A DNA stretch of 64,000 nucleotides from Metopolophium dirhodum (lineage: Eukaryota > Arthropoda > Insecta > Hemiptera > Aphididae), in NCBI RefSeq assembly GCF_019925205.1, contig NC_083566.1:11160001-11224000 (forward strand), given 5' to 3'. Both the position numbers and the translations under genes were made by a program. A model generated the notes under the pieces. The model did not search any database and was not told the origin of the DNA. It was given only the letters and a program-made list of their open reading frames with translations. Shown in pieces: positions 46,001 to 55,300 of the stretch (positions are counted from its first letter, which is position 1; the number at the start of each line of letters is the position of its first letter).

Positions 46001-47071
46001 AAATATTTATTATTTGTATATATTGTTAATAATAATCAAGACTTAAATATTAGCAGTAATCTTGTTCCTTTCACAAAATGTTGTTTACATTCATTATTGG
46101 AATTACAATAAACTACAGTTTCCAGCTTCTATATACTAAACAACATTACTTTTTTTTTTTAATTTTCAAAATGCAATCTGCACCTTGTGCCGGTGATTTA
46201 TTTATACGTAATATAATAAAATTGATACTAGTGATGGGTACCCGATTGTTTAATTAAATTATCTACACGATTTCAATAAAAAAATATCTATGAAGTATAA
46301 ACATCCGCATTTCTATTAACTACAAATTCTTAATTGTATGAGCATACATATTGCATATTATATTTTTCGAAAAATTATTTAAAAAAAACAAGAATAATTC
46401 CTATTATATGTCACACGGGTTGATCTAGCAAATTACTGCTACGACAAATGTGCAATTTTTTTAAGCATAATCTGTTTCGAAAACGTATAGAAAATAGTTT
46501 GTTTTAAGAATGTGTGTCTTGATAACAACTAATTTAATTTAAAGTGTATTGTTATATTATATTATAATGAAAAATAATAATTATAGTAAAATATATAATT
46601 GCAAAACATATAATACCTATATCTAGCCATCTGGGGTATCAACCACACAAAAAAAGGTGTAAGTATGCAGTATGCTAATAAAATACATGAGGTGTATAAT
46701 GTATTTCTCGTGTATTTATGTATATAAAATATAAAGATTGATAACATTATATTGATTTAAAAACTTCGCGCAAACCTGGCGTATAGTTTATGCAAAAAGG
46801 TACATATTAAACTTGGCGAGGTGAAACGAAGACGGCCTTTGGACAGTTCGGTCTCGCGTATTGTATACATTGCGCTTTTAGGATTAAACTTATAAACGCT
46901 TCCACGTCAACCAGTTAACAGATTGTCCGTGACAATAAATATTTAATCTAAGTCTTAAAGTAAATGTAAATAGTAATAACACGAAAACAAACTTACGCGT
47001 AAACATCGACTCTTCCTAGCTAGAGTGCCGCCGTCGTCGCCGAAGAAACAGCTATCTTCATCAATCTTCAT
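36952..47071 (-). CDS. MARF1-like (limkain-b1) gene with LOTUS/OST-HTH domains, copy A
   Basis: MARF1 proteins bind RNA through tandem LOTUS domains and normally cleave it with an N-terminal NYN nuclease, controlling germline transcripts. Exons, 5' to 3': 47071-46997 (tentative), about 43566-43363, 43254-43099, 42192-41974, 40875-40669, 40603-40333, 40244-40096, 37326-37071, 37001-36952. All have GT-AG sites and phases agree. KREQTPEEIERTK followed by FNKFIPSYHHHFG and FGFTKLIELFESIPHIVKV is a clear MARF1 signature; three or more further LOTUS folds follow (e.g. LQFQSVYQTMFGESI, TSLEAAYLRLFGTAI). The last exons are a Pro/Asn-rich tail. No NYN or RRM exons are seen upstream; LINE and minisatellite DNA fill the gap, so this is either a LOTUS-only gene or a truncated paralogue. 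Confidence 0.8.
37071..37326 (-). CDS. MARF1-like gene, Pro/Asn-rich exon, copy A
   Basis: 85 codons of low-complexity tail (SPMSLINCTSPQAPHPSQVP, with a run of Asn). Acceptor TTTTCAG, donor GTAATT, phase 1 out. The 2.8-kb intron upstream of it holds the candidate snoRNAs. Confidence 0.75.
37406..37582 (-). ncRNA. Candidate C/D-box snoRNA 1, intron of the MARF1-like gene, copy A
   Basis: On the coding strand of the host gene: box C ATGATGA (37577-37571), then AGGCCGAG directly before an internal CTGA (box D'-like), a TGTGATCA (box C'-like), CTCTCGGGAGCGATTT, and box D CTGA (37413-37410). Flanking AT bases can pair as a terminal stem. It is long for a guide snoRNA (about 170 bases). Two related sequences lie in the same intron; ends are conserved and the middle varies, as in snoRNA paralogues. 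Target unknown. Confidence 0.5.
37688..37737 (-). ncRNA. Second short snoRNA-like motif pair in the same intron (weak)
   Basis: ATGATGAGC, then TGTGATAGAAAT and GGTTGTGACATG (minus strand). A matching arrangement is at 38640-38690 (ATGATGAGCC, ATGATAAAAAT, GGTTGTGACATG). Box C and C' are recognisable but no CTGA box D follows, so this is only a candidate. Confidence 0.25.
38188..38347 (-). ncRNA. Candidate C/D-box snoRNA 2, same intron, copy A
   Basis: Box C ATGATGA at 38347-38341, AGGCCGAG-CTGA, TGTGATCA, CTCTCGGGAGCGATTT, and box D CTGA at 38191-38188. Closest to candidate 1; the interior differs by indels and substitutions. Confidence 0.5.
38835..38985 (-). ncRNA. Candidate C/D-box snoRNA 3, same intron, copy A
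   Basis: Box C ATGATGA at 38985-38979, AGGCCGAGTCTGA, GTGATCATTCTCGGAAGCGA, and box D CTGA at 38838-38835. The interior is unrelated to candidates 1 and 2, while the box-flanking segments are conserved, which argues for selection on the ends. Confidence 0.45.
40096..40244 (-). CDS. MARF1-like gene, linker exon, copy A
   Basis: Entered in phase 1, left in phase 0; Asn/Met/Pro-rich and disordered (HLPNSIIKSPMPDQMTKNNY). Acceptor AAACAG, donor GTAATG. No domain. Confidence 0.72.
40333..40603 (-). CDS. MARF1-like gene, last LOTUS exon, copy A
   Basis: 90 codons plus one base: PLQLFAQDMYRLLMISDGRL, then EAAYLRLFGTAIQPAVYGYQ and a beta wing (KRYIILNREL). Acceptor TGTTTAG, donor GTAAGA; ends in phase 1, matched by the next exon. 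Confidence 0.82.
40669..40875 (-). CDS. MARF1-like gene, LOTUS exon, copy A
   Basis: 69 codons (VVDNHGELFLIAVDRKEAQR, then VLQFQSVYQTMFGESINIET) forming a LOTUS-like helix-turn-helix. Acceptor CTAAAG, donor GTAACA, phase 0. Confidence 0.8.
41974..42192 (-). CDS. MARF1-like gene, LOTUS exon, copy A
   Basis: 73 codons with the LOTUS pattern LGDQLAALAVYPLQISQLQN, then WQYGYALKPSVYECETLIEL. Acceptor TTATAG, donor GTAAGA, phase 0 in and out. Confidence 0.82.
42341..42560 (-). mobile_element. tRNA-derived SINE, copy A
   Basis: The minus strand starts GGGGGACGAAGTGGCTGAGT with an A box TGGCTGAGTGG (42549-42539) and a B box GGTTCAAACTC (42512-42502), about 26 bases apart as in a Ser/Leu-like tRNA. 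A GC-rich body and a short C-run/A-run tail follow. Target duplications ACTATAAA are at 42333-42340 and 42561-42568. It lies in a MARF1-like gene intron in the same sense as the gene. The duplicate is at 57743-57962. Confidence 0.75.
43099..43254 (-). CDS. MARF1-like gene, LOTUS exon, copy A
   Basis: 52 codons encode one nearly complete LOTUS domain (VIELLSHAPQCCLLFNKFIP, SYHHHFGHQCKVADFGFTKL). CTAG acceptor and GTATTT donor, phase 0 on both sides. The most conserved exon of the gene. Confidence 0.85.
43363..43566 (-). CDS. MARF1-like gene, LOTUS exon at the minisatellite edge, copy A
   Basis: Encodes NNPIVIVGRAFDPVDYGLCS through KREQTPEEIERTKAFAKE. The donor GTGAGT at 43362-43357 is in phase 0. 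The 5' limit is uncertain: the reading frame continues into the GGAACTT minisatellite, whose repeats contain many AG dinucleotides. AAAAAAG|TTC at 43566 is my choice. Only the C-terminal half of a LOTUS domain is encoded, so upstream coding sequence is expected but not seen. Confidence 0.65.
43550..44490 (+). repeat. GGAACTT minisatellite, copy A
   Basis: About 0.9 kb of short units: GGAACTCAACTTTTTT (16 bp), GGAACTTAACTTTTTT, and GGAACTTACC plus TTTTATAAAATC, mixed in higher-order blocks. It begins at or inside the 5' boundary of a MARF1-like coding exon and ends against the LINE. The repeat in copy B (58953-59893) is almost identical, including unit order. Confidence 0.9.
44490..45940 (+). 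mobile_element. Jockey-like LINE remnant, 5' truncated and frameshifted, copy A
   Basis: Reverse-transcriptase blocks are scattered over three frames: FRPISLLPVLGKILEK (about 44658-44705), CAGVFLDVAKAFDTVWHEGL (44839-44898), SAGVPQG followed at once by YNIYTSDLP (a short deletion removes the usual SVLGP-type block), and the catalytic YADDTVLL (about 45093-45117). NYLGLILDRRLTWSPHLKNK follows. AATAAA at 45903 and a pure A tail end it at about 45938. The endonuclease domain is missing. Dead copy; duplicate at 59893-61343. Confidence 0.85.
44768..45503 (+). pseudogene. LINE reverse transcriptase fragments, copy A
   Basis: Two overlapping frames (44768-45001 and 44976-45503) together cover much of a Jockey-type RT: the catalytic DVAKAFDTVW and YADDTV blocks are intact, but a frame change near 44976-45001 and the deletion after GVPQG prevent a functional product. 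Identical in copy B (60171-60906). Confidence 0.8.
45941..46996. other. Non-coding spacer, possible intron 1 of the MARF1-like gene, copy A
   Basis: AT-rich. I searched the minus strand for NYN or RRM motifs and found none. A CG-rich patch near 46800-46920 is next to the candidate first exon and may be intronic regulatory DNA. Equivalent in copy B: 61344-62399. Confidence 0.4.
46997..47071 (-). CDS. Candidate first coding exon of the MARF1-like gene, copy A
   Basis: ATG at 47071 in a locally GC-rich patch, 25 codons (MKIDEDSCFFGDDGGTLARK, then SRCLR), ending at a good donor CGC|GTAAGT in phase 0. That matches a phase-0 entry at 43566. No other exon was found between. It could belong to a different short transcript. 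Same at 62400-62474 in copy B. Confidence 0.4.
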
Positions 47072-47681
47072 CTCGCTCCGAACTGAAACTTGAAAGTATC
47101 GAAATATTTTATGAAAATAACCTGATCATAATGAAATGTGCGAGTTTGTGTTAAAACTTATACATTATAATAATATATACAACTTAACGAACTGTCCGTT
47201 TATATTGATGGCATATTATTGTTTTGTTCACTGAAATTATTAGAATTATTATTAATCGTCGCCGACGAATGTCAACTATTGACGATTTCCATGGATATTA
47301 TTATAAAATATATTAGTCACTATGATAAATCCATAGAACTTATATATTATACTCACTACCTATACGGTCTGTTGATAAATCGTATGCACCAATGTGTATT
47401 TGTATAAATACATGTATTAAATACGCCTTGGTATGCACTTTTACAGAAATCTTTGTGAACAGCAATGTATTTACTTTGGTTTTCTATTTCAGTTTTAGTT
47501 CGCATGCCAAATTTAACCATGCAAAACTGGTCCGCAATTTTATAGACATTCTATTATTCGAGAATGCATTATCCCGTCAGTTCCTCTAGACACAGTGTTT
47601 GAGAAATTATATTTTTTCGGTAACTATAATTAAATTACAATATGAATTTTTATAAGTTACCGCTATGTAGGTACTTGTGAC
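47072..47681. other. Upstream region of the MARF1-like gene, copy A
   Basis: AT-rich; it should hold the promoter if the first exon call is right. No TATA box at a convincing distance was found. Ends with CTTGTGAC (47674-47681), the left target duplication of the foldback-type element. Confidence 0.4.
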
Positions 47682-50230
47682 CATGGGTGTAACTAGGATT
47701 GAATAGTTACAGGGGCTAGAGTCCTAGAAAACCAAAGTGTAAAATACACACCCCCACACCCCCTCTAATCAGCGTCAATTCAATAGTCACAAAAACTTTG
47801 CTAAAATCAAGTATCTATACTTCAAACACTCACAACAATTTAATTTGACTTTTTTGTAGACATTTTTTTTTTTTTAAAAGGAAGACAAACTTATGAGGAA
47901 TCTTGTATTAAATTTTCAAATCTTAGATTTAAAAAGAACAATTTTTACGAATTTATAACTTAAAATAATTTTCACATTTTCGTCATTTTTACGTATTGTG
48001 TCAAAATACGAACTTTAAATGCTTATAAAAAAGAAAATTGTGACATATATTTTTAATATTTTTCAACTGCTATTGTAACAATATAATAGAAGCCTTGTAT
48101 TATGTTTTTAACCAAAAGCATTTTATTGATATTTATAGAAAAAATTGAAAACTAAAAATGTCCGTCAACAGCTCAAAACAAGTTAAACATTTTGAAAATT
48201 GTATCGTGTAAGGAAAATGCTAATACAATGCTAAGGTATAAACATCCAGTGAAAATGCCATGTACTTCATTCTACAGCCATTATCGATTTTGCGTAGAAA
48301 TGACCGCTTTTCCTAAATTTATTTTAGTTTTTCCCAGTGCTTTTGAAAACCACTGAGAATTTTTAACATTGATCACACAGTACGATGCAACTATAATATA
48401 ACTATATTATAAGAATAGGTAGGTACGCCAATAAGTGTACCTATTTAAATATAATAAAACAACATATAATATTATGATGGGCCATAGCTTGAAGCTAATA
48501 TGCAATAAGCAGATAAGCTATACACAACACGCACATTTCTCCCGCGAAAACTATGACCAATATTACGATAAATTCGTACTTGGTACATCCCCACGTATAT
48601 TATATTTTATTTTAGATTCTGAGCGAAGCGATGAATGTATTGATTCTACAATGATGTGTGTTTTTTTTTTATTATTTTTTAAATTTTTTTATTTTTTTTT
48701 TTATTTTTGTGTCTGTCATCACCATTTAAGGACAGTAAAAGTGCTTGGATTTTCTTCAATAGTAACTTTTCTGATAGGAAAGTGAATCTAGTTGGTACTT
48801 TGGGGGGTCAAAAGTAAAAAACAAGCGACGTGAAAAACAAAAGAAAAATTAAGGAAAAACGGGAATTTTTACGCAAAATCTGTTTTCGAGAAAATCGATT
48901 TTGGTTTTTGGTGTAACTCTAAAACAAATGACCGTAGGGACATGAAATTTTGACTGAATGTTTATATTAGCATTTTCTATACACCATAAAATTTACAAAA
49001 TATTTTGACTCTTTTTGAGCTGTTTACGGCCATTGTCAGTTTTCAATTTTTTTAGTTTTTTTTTCTATAAATATCAATAAAATTTTATCTGTTGAGTAAA
49101 AAAGCTTGAAAATTTAATAGAAGGCTCCTAGGTTATTGTTTCAAAGGCAGATGAAAAAAATTAAAAATCCTTAGTCACAGTTTTTAATTATAAGCATTTA
49201 AAGTTCAAATTTTGACAAAATACGGAAAAATCACGAAAAATTGCAAATTATTTTGATGAGAATTCATAAAAATTTTCTTTTTAAATCTAAGATTTGAAAA
49301 TGTAATATAAGATTACTCATAAATTTGTCTACCTTTATCAAAAAAAAAATGTCTAGAAGAAACTTAAATTAAATTTTTATGAGCGTCTGAAATTTATATT
49401 TTTACAACATTTGATATTTACTCGATTTCTCATGTAACAATTTTCTTATTTTATTGTAATTAAAAAACGAATGACTGTAGATACTTGAAAATTTCACTGA
49501 ATGTTTATATTAGCATTTTCTATACACCATAAAATGTTGAAAATATTTTGACTCTTTTTGAGCTGTTTACGGCCATTGTCAGTTTTCAATTTTTTAGTTT
49601 TTTTTTCTATAAATATCAATAAATTTTTATTTGTTGGGTAAAAAAGCGTGAAAATTTAATATAAGGCTCCTGATATATCGTTCTAATAGCAGTTGAAAAA
49701 TATTAAAAATACATAGGCACAATTTTTTTTTATAAGCATTTAAAGTTCAAATTTCGACAACATTTATCAAATTTATAATTTATTAATTATTTTGTAGTTA
49801 AAAATTTATAAATTTTTAACTTTTATGGCTAAGGATTGAAAATTTAAAACAAGGCTCCACGTAAATAGGTTATATATAAATTACTTTATTCACAATAATA
49901 TCATCAAATATACTTGGTAAAATCATAGGCTGACTGACCGTTTTCGCTCAGAATCGTTTTTCTTATACAATGATATTATATCATTGAATTCAAATTTAAC
50001 ACCATCCATTACAGTGACCCACTTGTAACCTACCGTACAGCAGAGCGACATCCACTTATCCACCTTTTTTATTATTATAATATAATAATCATTACCTATT
50101 AATTATTTTTTTTTCTTCGTAAGGATTTGGGTTTTAACTACGAGCCTATAAGGAGGGGCTGAAAAGTAAAACCTTTTGGCGGGGCTAAATGCTAATACGG
50201 GAGGGCTAAGCCCCCGTAGCTACGCCGATG
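47682..50230. mobile_element. Foldback-type non-autonomous DNA transposon with 8-bp target duplications (2549 bp)
   Basis: Flanked by CTTGTGAC on both sides (47674-47681 and 50231-50238). Ends are inverted: CATGGGTGTAACTA at the left and the complement of CATCGGCGTAGCTA at the right (11 of 14 match). Next to each end are G/C-rich blocks. The interior holds three copies of repeat R1: one plus (about 47830-48200) and two minus (48960-49330, 49526-50066), which would fold back. No transposase ORF. 8-bp duplications suggest mobilisation by a hAT-type enzyme. Copy B contains its left part from 63085 on. Confidence 0.72.
49526..50066 (-). repeat. Dispersed repeat R1, minus orientation
   Basis: Near-identical reverse complement of 17924-18465, including the CGATTCTGAGCGAAAACGG core and TCAAAATATTTTCAACAT end. 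Located inside the foldback-type element. Confidence 0.75.
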
Positions 50231-50252
50231 CTTGTGACTTGCCCAAAACTCG

Positions 50253-52353
50253 ACTACCGGGTTTTAAATAAAAAAATGTAATTTAGGTAACCTATTGGCT
50301 ATAATTGATCTATTATAAAAAAAAAACTTAACCAACCAATAGCATCACTATATAAAATAATTAAATGTGATAATTTAAAGACAATTTCTTAAAACCCCTA
50401 CAATATTTTTTAAATTTAGTGTTAAAATCTAGTTTAGCGCTCACGCAAATGTTTCAATTTTTTTTTTTCGGAAACCTATGTGTTTCAACCAGTTAAGAAC
50501 TATATGATGCAAAAATTAATAGCCGGAAATCATTACCTAGTTTTTATAGTATAAAAACTATTTTTGTAATATAATATGTTGCAATCTATTTTTCCATATG
50601 TACCGTAATGCTTATCATCCATCAATTATAGGAATATGTAATCATTTATAACAAATTAACATAATAAACAAAATAGTTTTGATTTTTTTTGGTAAATATT
50701 TCATATTTAAAAAACATAAAATTAATCGTATAACATTATAATAATGATAGTTAGACCTAAAAATACGAGGGGTGCTAATAAAAACTTGGGAGTGCTTAAG
50801 ATCCTCTTGCACCGCCCTAGTTGTGCCAATGTCCACATGACCACATTATATTTAATTATTAGTGGTGTACATTTAAGTGTGTAGAAAGAAATAACATGTG
50901 TAGACTCTAAGCTGAATTATTGATGTTTTATATTTTTTTAATTAAATAACATAGTAAACATAACATTTTAATCGACATATTGTACATACATGCATTTTTT
51001 TTTACGTTTGAGCACCCATGTAATGGACAATAAAATTAGGTTAGATACAGTGTTATTAAAAGTACATACTACACAATGTAAGTTTATCACATGGTAAGTG
51101 GTTGTTCATTTAGTAAATAGTAAATACATAAATAATTTAAAAAAAAAAAAAACAATATTTGGCACGTATTTATATATGAATAAATAAAAAGGAAAAGTAT
51201 ATAAAAAAATACTTTTAAACGTAATGAGAAAAACATCAATACAAATAAAAATAAGACTAAATAGTCTAAATGATTAGGATATTTAGTGATCATTAGACCA
51301 TATATATACATATATATGTATTGTACTATTGATATACAGTATACTACTTAGAACTAATAGAACAAAATATGATATAGAAAAAATACCTCTTCAATTAATT
51401 GAGTAACAATAATAATAATATAACAAAGAGGTGTATACATGTAATTATTATATACTAACATGATTGATATACATATTTTTCTATCAATAAAAAAAAAATT
51501 GTAACCAGTTAACGATAGAAAAATAAATACCAATAAAAAAAAAATAACAATTTAAAAGTTTATTTTACTTTTTTACGTTTTGTGTCTTTGTTTGGTAATA
51601 AAAAAAATTGCATACCCTCAAAACACATGGCTTAAGTATTTATTTTATAATTCTGTTATAGTAGGATATATTTAAATAAATATCCATAAAAATAAAATAT
51701 TTTACGTAATATATATATTATATGTTTAAGCATAATGCCAAACAAAATTTAACACTAACCTTTCGGTGAAATATTTCAACAAAATTGATTATTCTAAAAT
51801 TGTACTCAAAATAAACTATGCACATTTACTTAATCCTAATAATAACTTAAGCAAAATTAGTAATAAAAAACTTGACATATTGAAAACATTTTAATACTCC
51901 CGTGTGACATTGTAATATACTAGTACCACACATTATTATTACTATTAATTATATTTTTATTCAGTTACGTGCATGTATAATATATATAAATATAAATACA
52001 TTCATATTTATTATTTTTACATATTAACTATGCGATAAATGTAATATAAATTAAAACATCTAGTGAACACATAAAAAATCAAAAGTGAGATCCATTAATA
52101 CATCACTTTATCCCTTAAGCTAATAGACTTTGTAAATATAAATATAAAGGTTTTTCTCCAGGAAAAATGTTTTGTTTAAAAATCAAACGAATAAAAATAC
52201 TTTTTAGTTATTTAGGAGTGAGAGTCAGTCCTGATATAAAAAAAAAATATAAACCTAGAAACATTTCATTTTACTTTTCTTTTTCTATATATATATATTG
52301 ACGTCTTTCGTTTTAAAAAACTATTGAAACCCGTCTTGGATGATTTAAATTTT
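50253..52353. other. Non-coding left part of duplication copy B with empty LTR target site
   Basis: Matches 28473-29883 joined directly to 36259-36951. The join TTATAGTAGGATA at 51656-51668 carries a single GTAG, proving that the 6375-base LTR block is an insertion in copy A (or was cleanly absent from this haplotype). No genes. Confidence 0.85.
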
Positions 52354-55300
52354 CTAAAGAAAACGATCATTCATTTGATGAACTAAACGCTGATTTTGAT
52401 CTCCTGAAACCAAAAATAAATGGTGAATGTAAATTTGTTTACTATATAACCAAATATTTCTTATGGAATTACCTTGATCGTTAGTATTTGGTAAATCATT
52501 GTTGCCCATCATTGGGCAGCAAAACTGATTGTCATTGTAATGATTGTTATTGTTGATTGTAGTAATGGGTTTGTACTTGTCACCGAATGGCGGACACAAT
52601 TCAGTAGGCATTGGCACTTGTGATGGATGAGGAGCTTGTGGTGAAGTACAGTTAATCAATGACATAGGACTCATATTGAATATGTTTGGATGTAACTTCA
52701 GATCAGGAAGTTTGACCACCACAGGTGTCTGAAAAACTTGAATGTTAGTACAACACAAAATATACACAAACATTTTTATTTGTTATTTCAATGACACACT
52801 AATTTATAAGTTCAGATACAATTAAATCGCTCCCGAGAGTTGATCACATGAATTGATTTTTGTCTACCAAGCAAGCTGCACTAAGAAGTCTGGAAGTTCA
52901 ATAAGAACCTCGACAGACTTCTCGACATACTATGCAGAGTAATATCAAACATCAGCTCGGCCTATTGAAATATCATCATGTTCTATATAAATTATTACAT
53001 TTAAGTATATTAACTTCTTCAGTCATAATTTAAAGTTGATCATATAAAAACAAGTTTAGTGAACAAAAAAAAAACCAAATTTTTCAAGTAAACATGTCAC
53101 AACCAATTTCTATCACACAAGACAAAAAGCTCATCATAATATAATACTTTGTTTAGACAGTTAAATTAATACATTTTTTTAAATAAAATAGCTATAATAT
53201 ACTAATTAAGAATAAAACATGTAATTGATTTATTTGTACTTAATGTCTAACACAGATTTTATGAAAGCTAAGATCAAATATTAACTACTTTTTTTATTAA
53301 AATTATTATTCTTATTAAAACCTATCGGACATTTTTATTGTAACAAACTTTCAAATTTAAGTTGAATATCAGAAACTCATTGAGATTTTAAAGTTTTTAT
53401 CGATCATTAAATAATCTATAACTTTAAAATCAAAAATATACACAAGCAATTATGTACGAGTACTATAAATAATAACTTTCGCAATTTTGATTTGTTTTCT
53501 ACATTTAAATGTTGTCAACACACTAGAAGTTAACTGATATCGTAAAACCAACAAATATCAACCAACCGATAATTAATATAAATTTTAGTTCAGATATTAT
53601 AAAATCGCTCCCGAGAGTTGATCACATGAATTGATATTTGCCTACCAAGCAAGCTGCACATGAACTCTGAAAGTTGATTCTGATTCTCGGCATACTATAC
53701 ACAGTAAGCAAATATCTATCATCAGCTCGGCCTATTGAAATATCATCATGTCTTTATTTTGATCAATAATATAAAAATATTCCCTAACAAATCACTTAAG
53801 TCATCAAATTGTTATTGTATATTTATTAGGATAAATAAAAATATAAAATGCATATTTAAAAAAAAATTAGTTTCCATAATGTAGGTTTCTCATTTAATAA
53901 TATAAATAATTACTCATTAACATTTTGTACGTAAATAGTAGATAAATTGGTAAATAAATATATAAAAATCAGAATTTGGGATTAAGCATATAATAATAAG
54001 TTTGTTAAACAATGGAAAACTGGACAAAACAAGTCAACAGATCTACCATGTCACAACCCATTTTTATCATATGGCCCCCAGGCTCATCATATTTTCTACA
54101 TTAGTTAGTTACATCTAACCATATAATTTCAACTGGTATGACATATTCTAATACTTGAATTGTTTAAGTAAATGTACAAATAATAAAGAACAAAAAGGTT
54201 AACTATTAAAACTTAAAAATTATTTTGTAGTGTTGGTCAGTTTACTAAATCGCTTCCGAGAATGATCACGCAAATAATGTTTTTAACAGATTAAATATAG
54301 CTCAATGTTGGGAAAATAATCTCAACCAACAGATTTACATAAAACCTTGTTTAATACATCAAGTCAGACTCGGCCTGGTATCATCATTTTCAACATTTAT
54401 ATACATTTATATTTGAATATTATGTTAAATAATAATAAAACTAATATGAATAACTATATATGCTTCACGCTTTATGTACTTAGTACAGTAAAATCTTGTT
54501 ATGTCAAAAATCAAGGGAAACAGAAAAAAAAGTTTTGACATCAAAATGTTTGAAGTATTGGGGTTTATTGTGATGGTAATTATTTCAAGGGCATTTCAAT
54601 TGAGTTTGGCATTACAAAAAATTGGAGATATTGATGTTCAACATAACAAGAATCTATACTCTGTCCAACAAGAGAATGAGCCGGTACAGTGTGCATCCCC
54701 CCACGTCACTTTGCTATTGAAACTGATTCCTCTATGGCAGGATGTTGCGTGGAGGAAACAGTTTTGGTCGGTGTGCGGTTCTCTTGCTGGACAGACCATT
54801 CTGTAGTTTCTTTTTAATATTGTAAACTGTGTATTCAAGAAGGACACGTTTACACATTACTATTTCTTTAAGATTAACTTAGAACAGTGCAAGTTATATT
54901 AATATTTCAATATCAACAAATAAAATATTTTATTTTAAACAACATTTTAAAATCTATTTTGTCTTTATACTTATTAAATTATATTTTACTGCATAATGAG
55001 AATAATATCAAAGCATTAATTAAGAATAATTTTAACTGCTACAACTTCCAAGATCTGACTATTATTAGGAAACAACATTTAATTATTAAGCTTATGGTAG
55101 TCAAGTTATACGAGTTAATAAGTTGTGCTACAGTTGTAATATTATTTTAAACTTTAGAAAAATAATGTACTTTATTTAGAATGCATTGATTCAACGAAGC
55201 ATTACACATTTCGGGATTATGGCCTCATATGGCTTATGGTCCACAAATAGAAAAATAGTAAACCAAAACTAAAACTCAACTTTTCCACACATGTGATTAT

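Larger units (their letters stand above)
28473..50252. repeat. Segmental duplication, copy A (21.8 kb including a private LTR insertion)
   Basis: From ACTACCGGG at 28473 the sequence recurs at 50253 and stays nearly identical to the end of the window. Offset is 21780 before the LTR insertion and 15402-15403 after it. I saw only a handful of differences: A/G at about 29573 versus 51354, T/A at about 44456 versus 59857, and one-base changes in A-runs. Copy B begins exactly where copy A ends, a head-to-tail arrangement. Confidence 0.92.

Noticed and set aside
43590..47000. NYN nuclease or RRM exons of a full MARF1
   Set aside because: Both strands scanned for characteristic blocks; only LINE, minisatellite and AT-rich DNA found.
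48435..48785. 116-codon plus-strand ORF with a poly-Phe run
   Set aside because: Lies in the foldback element; the run comes from a T tract and there is no domain.
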